DNA of 64,000 nucleotides from Nitrospira sp. ST-bin5. GTDB taxonomy: Bacteria; Nitrospirota; Nitrospiria; Nitrospirales; Nitrospiraceae. The DNA is taken from contig MSXN01000005.1 of assembly GCA_002083555.1 (NCBI GenBank), positions 138,114-202,113 of the forward strand, in the 5' to 3' direction. Positions 62,789-64,000 of this stretch are shown here, one piece after another. The notes beneath the pieces were generated by a model. That model had not been told where the DNA came from and ran no database searches. It was given only the letters and a program-made list of their open reading frames with translations. Made by a program: the position numbers and the translations under genes. How positions within the stretch are numbered: the first letter of the stretch is position 1; every line of letters begins with the position of its first letter.

Positions 62789-62895
62789 GTGTCCGGGAGT
62801 TTCGGTGTAAAGGCATCATCCCATCACCCCGTGTTATTCCCCTATGGGAATCCGGGTCGACGGGATGCAACCGAGAATGGCTGAAAGACAAGGTG

Positions 62896-63114
62896 CTAGA
62901 GCTGTGCGATGGACTCGATCAGGTTCTTATTGAGGGCTACGTAGTCAGAACGATCCGTATCGTTGATGACCACGTCCGTCAGGCTGATAAAGAGGCGCAC
63001 TTCCTCGTTGATCGCATCCGAGACGCGATGGCGCATTGGCGGAACGAGAAAGTCCCCCACGTAGGTGCAATTCACCGTACGGACGCGGATGCGAACCTTC
63101 TTGCCTTCCGGCAC
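62896..63114 (-). CDS. Small conserved protein, unknown function
   Basis: 72 residues. VRTVNCTYVGDFLVPP followed by VRLFISLTDVVINDTD resembles the small DUF6812-like beta proteins often seen in Nitrospirota and related groups. Lies 29 bp after the 31-residue ribosomal peptide gene on the same strand. Confidence 0.6.
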   Translation of the reverse strand: MPEGKKVRIRVRTVNCTYVGDFLVPPMRHRVSDAINEEVRLFISLTDVVINDTDRSDYVALNKNLIESIAQL

Positions 63115-63143
63115 AATGTCCTCCTCCCGGTGAACGGGGTGAG

Positions 63144-63239
63144 CTAGCTCTTACGACGTAAGAATTTTTGGCGTCTGCGCAACTTCTTGTACTTGTGTTT
63201 GCGCATTTTTTTCCGCCGCTTTTTTAACACGCTCGACAT
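63144..63239 (-). CDS. AURKAIP1/COX24-type small ribosomal protein
   Basis: 31 residues: starts MSSVLKKRRKKMRKHK and continues YKKLRRRQKF before ending RRKS. 18 of the 31 residues are Lys or Arg. The pattern SVLKKRRKKM-KHKYKK is characteristic of the AURKAIP1/COX24 (bS22-type) small ribosomal proteins that bind 16S rRNA. TTTGGAG precedes the ATG. Commonly missed because of its size. Confidence 0.85.
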   Translation of the reverse strand: MSSVLKKRRKKMRKHKYKKLRRRQKFLRRKS

Positions 63240-63398
63240 GCAATGAATCTCCAAAGACGGGCGAGTCTAGAGACTTTTTGGTCAAAAAGCAAGCCAGTCG
63301 GTGACTGGCCGTGAATGATTGTCGTGATCAGGTTTCCCGTCGTGTAATAGCGGCGCGCGTCTTGACCGATCTCCGGGACGTTCCTATACTGCAACTCT

Positions 63399-63926
63399 AT
63401 GAATACGAATCATCTGACATCTCAGTTTCGCCTGCGCGTGCTCCGTTGGTGCGGCGTGGCGGCATTCCTTACAGCCGTGGCCTGCTCATCGAAGACGGTC
63501 CAGTATCCCGAGGATCATGAGCGCTTTACCCATATCGATCGAGCAGTGGAAGCGCTGCGGGAGGCATATCAGCATCGAGACCGGTCTGCTTTTCAGGATG
63601 TGATGTTGCCTGCGGAGTCGTTGGAGCAAATCCAAGCAGAGGCCGCGCAGGACTTCGAATTGTTTCAATCAATTCAGCTGGACTTTAAAACCGAGCGCAT
63701 CATGATCGACGGAGAAAATATTGACGTGTATGTGCATTGGCAGGGGGTGTGGAAGAAAAATCCCGACGACGCCGGTATCCGTCAGCGTGGACATGCCCGC
63801 CTGCAGTGGGTGGGCAAACAATCGATTCTTCTTCGTGGCGTGCAAGGTGATTTGCCGTTTGGGATGAAAGTGCGCCAGGCTTTATCCGACCTTCCCGCAG
63901 TGCCGAAGAAGCCGCTGCCCCAATGA
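63399..63926 (+). CDS. Putative lipoprotein
   Basis: 175 residues. A signal with lipobox LTAVACSS (Cys about residue 29) predicts a lipid-anchored protein. The mature domain (about 40-165) resembles a small NTF2/DUF4878-like fold, with the pattern AVEALREAYQHRDRSAFQDVM and IDVYVHWQGVW, but this is tentative. Overlaps the next gene by ATGA. Confidence 0.7.
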   Translation: MNTNHLTSQFRLRVLRWCGVAAFLTAVACSSKTVQYPEDHERFTHIDRAVEALREAYQHRDRSAFQDVMLPAESLEQIQAEAAQDFELFQSIQLDFKTERIMIDGENIDVYVHWQGVWKKNPDDAGIRQRGHARLQWVGKQSILLRGVQGDLPFGMKVRQALSDLPAVPKKPLPQ

Positions 63927-64000
63927 AACAGTCAGCAGCTCAGTCGCGGAAAGCTTCCTCTATCCCTCAAGCCGACTTTCTAGTCATTGGGAGTGGCGTG
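63923..64000 (+). CDS. nadB: N-terminus of a probable L-aspartate oxidase (3' truncated)
   Basis: The first 26 codons are visible: after a short leader comes ADFLVIGSGV, the start of a GxGxxG FAD-binding fold as found at this place in NadB. The window ends there, so other FAD flavoproteins cannot be excluded. Confidence 0.5.
   Translation, partial: MKQSAAQSRKASSIPQADFLVIGSGV

Noticed and set aside
62836..62851. ATTCCC-CTAT-GGGAAT hairpin upstream of the MsbA-like gene as an operator
   Set aside because: Only 6-bp arms and no partner regulator nearby; not distinguishable from chance.
1..64000. CRISPR arrays, insertion sequences, rRNA or prophage structural genes
   Set aside because: No regularly spaced repeats, transposase motifs, rRNA segments or phage proteins were seen.

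Overview
The window is a 64 kb piece of a GC-rich bacterial chromosome. Gene content points to a Nitrospira-like member of the Nitrospirota. This is an inference from the mix of a complete isc Fe-S operon with IscR, GlnS beside GltX, an archaeal-type pyruvoyl arginine decarboxylase with a deoxyhypusine-synthase-like enzyme, planctomycete-style DUF1800/DUF1501 genes and many two-component and PilZ proteins. No rRNA or marker gene is present to settle it.

Layout. 1-7110: a truncated polysaccharide deacetylase converges on a minus-strand signalling set (hybrid histidine kinase, HPt, CheY-like receiver, HEAT-repeat membrane protein). 7401-9809: class A penicillin-binding protein. 9813-16347: Fe-S assembly, with iscR-iscS-iscU-iscA-hscB-hscA-iscX on the minus strand, a divergent adrenodoxin-type ferredoxin and a convergent reductase-like gene. 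16453-18141: gltX and two tRNA-Gln genes. 18222-20084: arsI, sigZ and an envelope gene. 20355-28779: alcohol dehydrogenase, DUF1800/DUF1501 pair, yacG, PilZ, mlaC, glnS and unknowns.

29138-35772 is a small genomic island in the 3' end of a tRNA-Glu(CTC) gene. A 34-bp exact direct repeat marks both ends and a tyrosine integrase sits just inside the left end. It carries a zinc-ribbon protein, a ribbon-helix-helix protein with an operator-like repeat and paired stem-loops, an A+T-richer unknown three-gene cluster ending in a HEPN-like protein, a VapBC toxin-antitoxin pair, a membrane protein and a second HEPN-like protein. This is the most likely place for an undescribed, possibly defensive, system.

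36175-42185: a polyamine cluster predicted to run arginine to agmatine to putrescine to a homospermidine-type product, with a DsbA-like protein, a zinc ribbon, an aldehyde dehydrogenase and rluF. 42182-47839 (minus): an HlyD/TolC/ABC export-like operon whose ABC ATPase has lost essentially every catalytic motif, followed by a 4-helix-bundle sensor-like membrane protein. 48047-49773: purEK. 50043-51890: a sensor-kinase-like protein lacking the phosphoacceptor His, the receiver Asp and the receiver Lys. 51903-64000: rhomboid protease, DHH phosphoesterase, LOG-family protein, CBS-PilZ fusion, DUF692 (MNIO) enzyme, dus, maf, dinB, an MsbA-like exporter, a 31-residue AURKAIP1/COX24-type ribosomal peptide, a lipoprotein and the start of a probable nadB.
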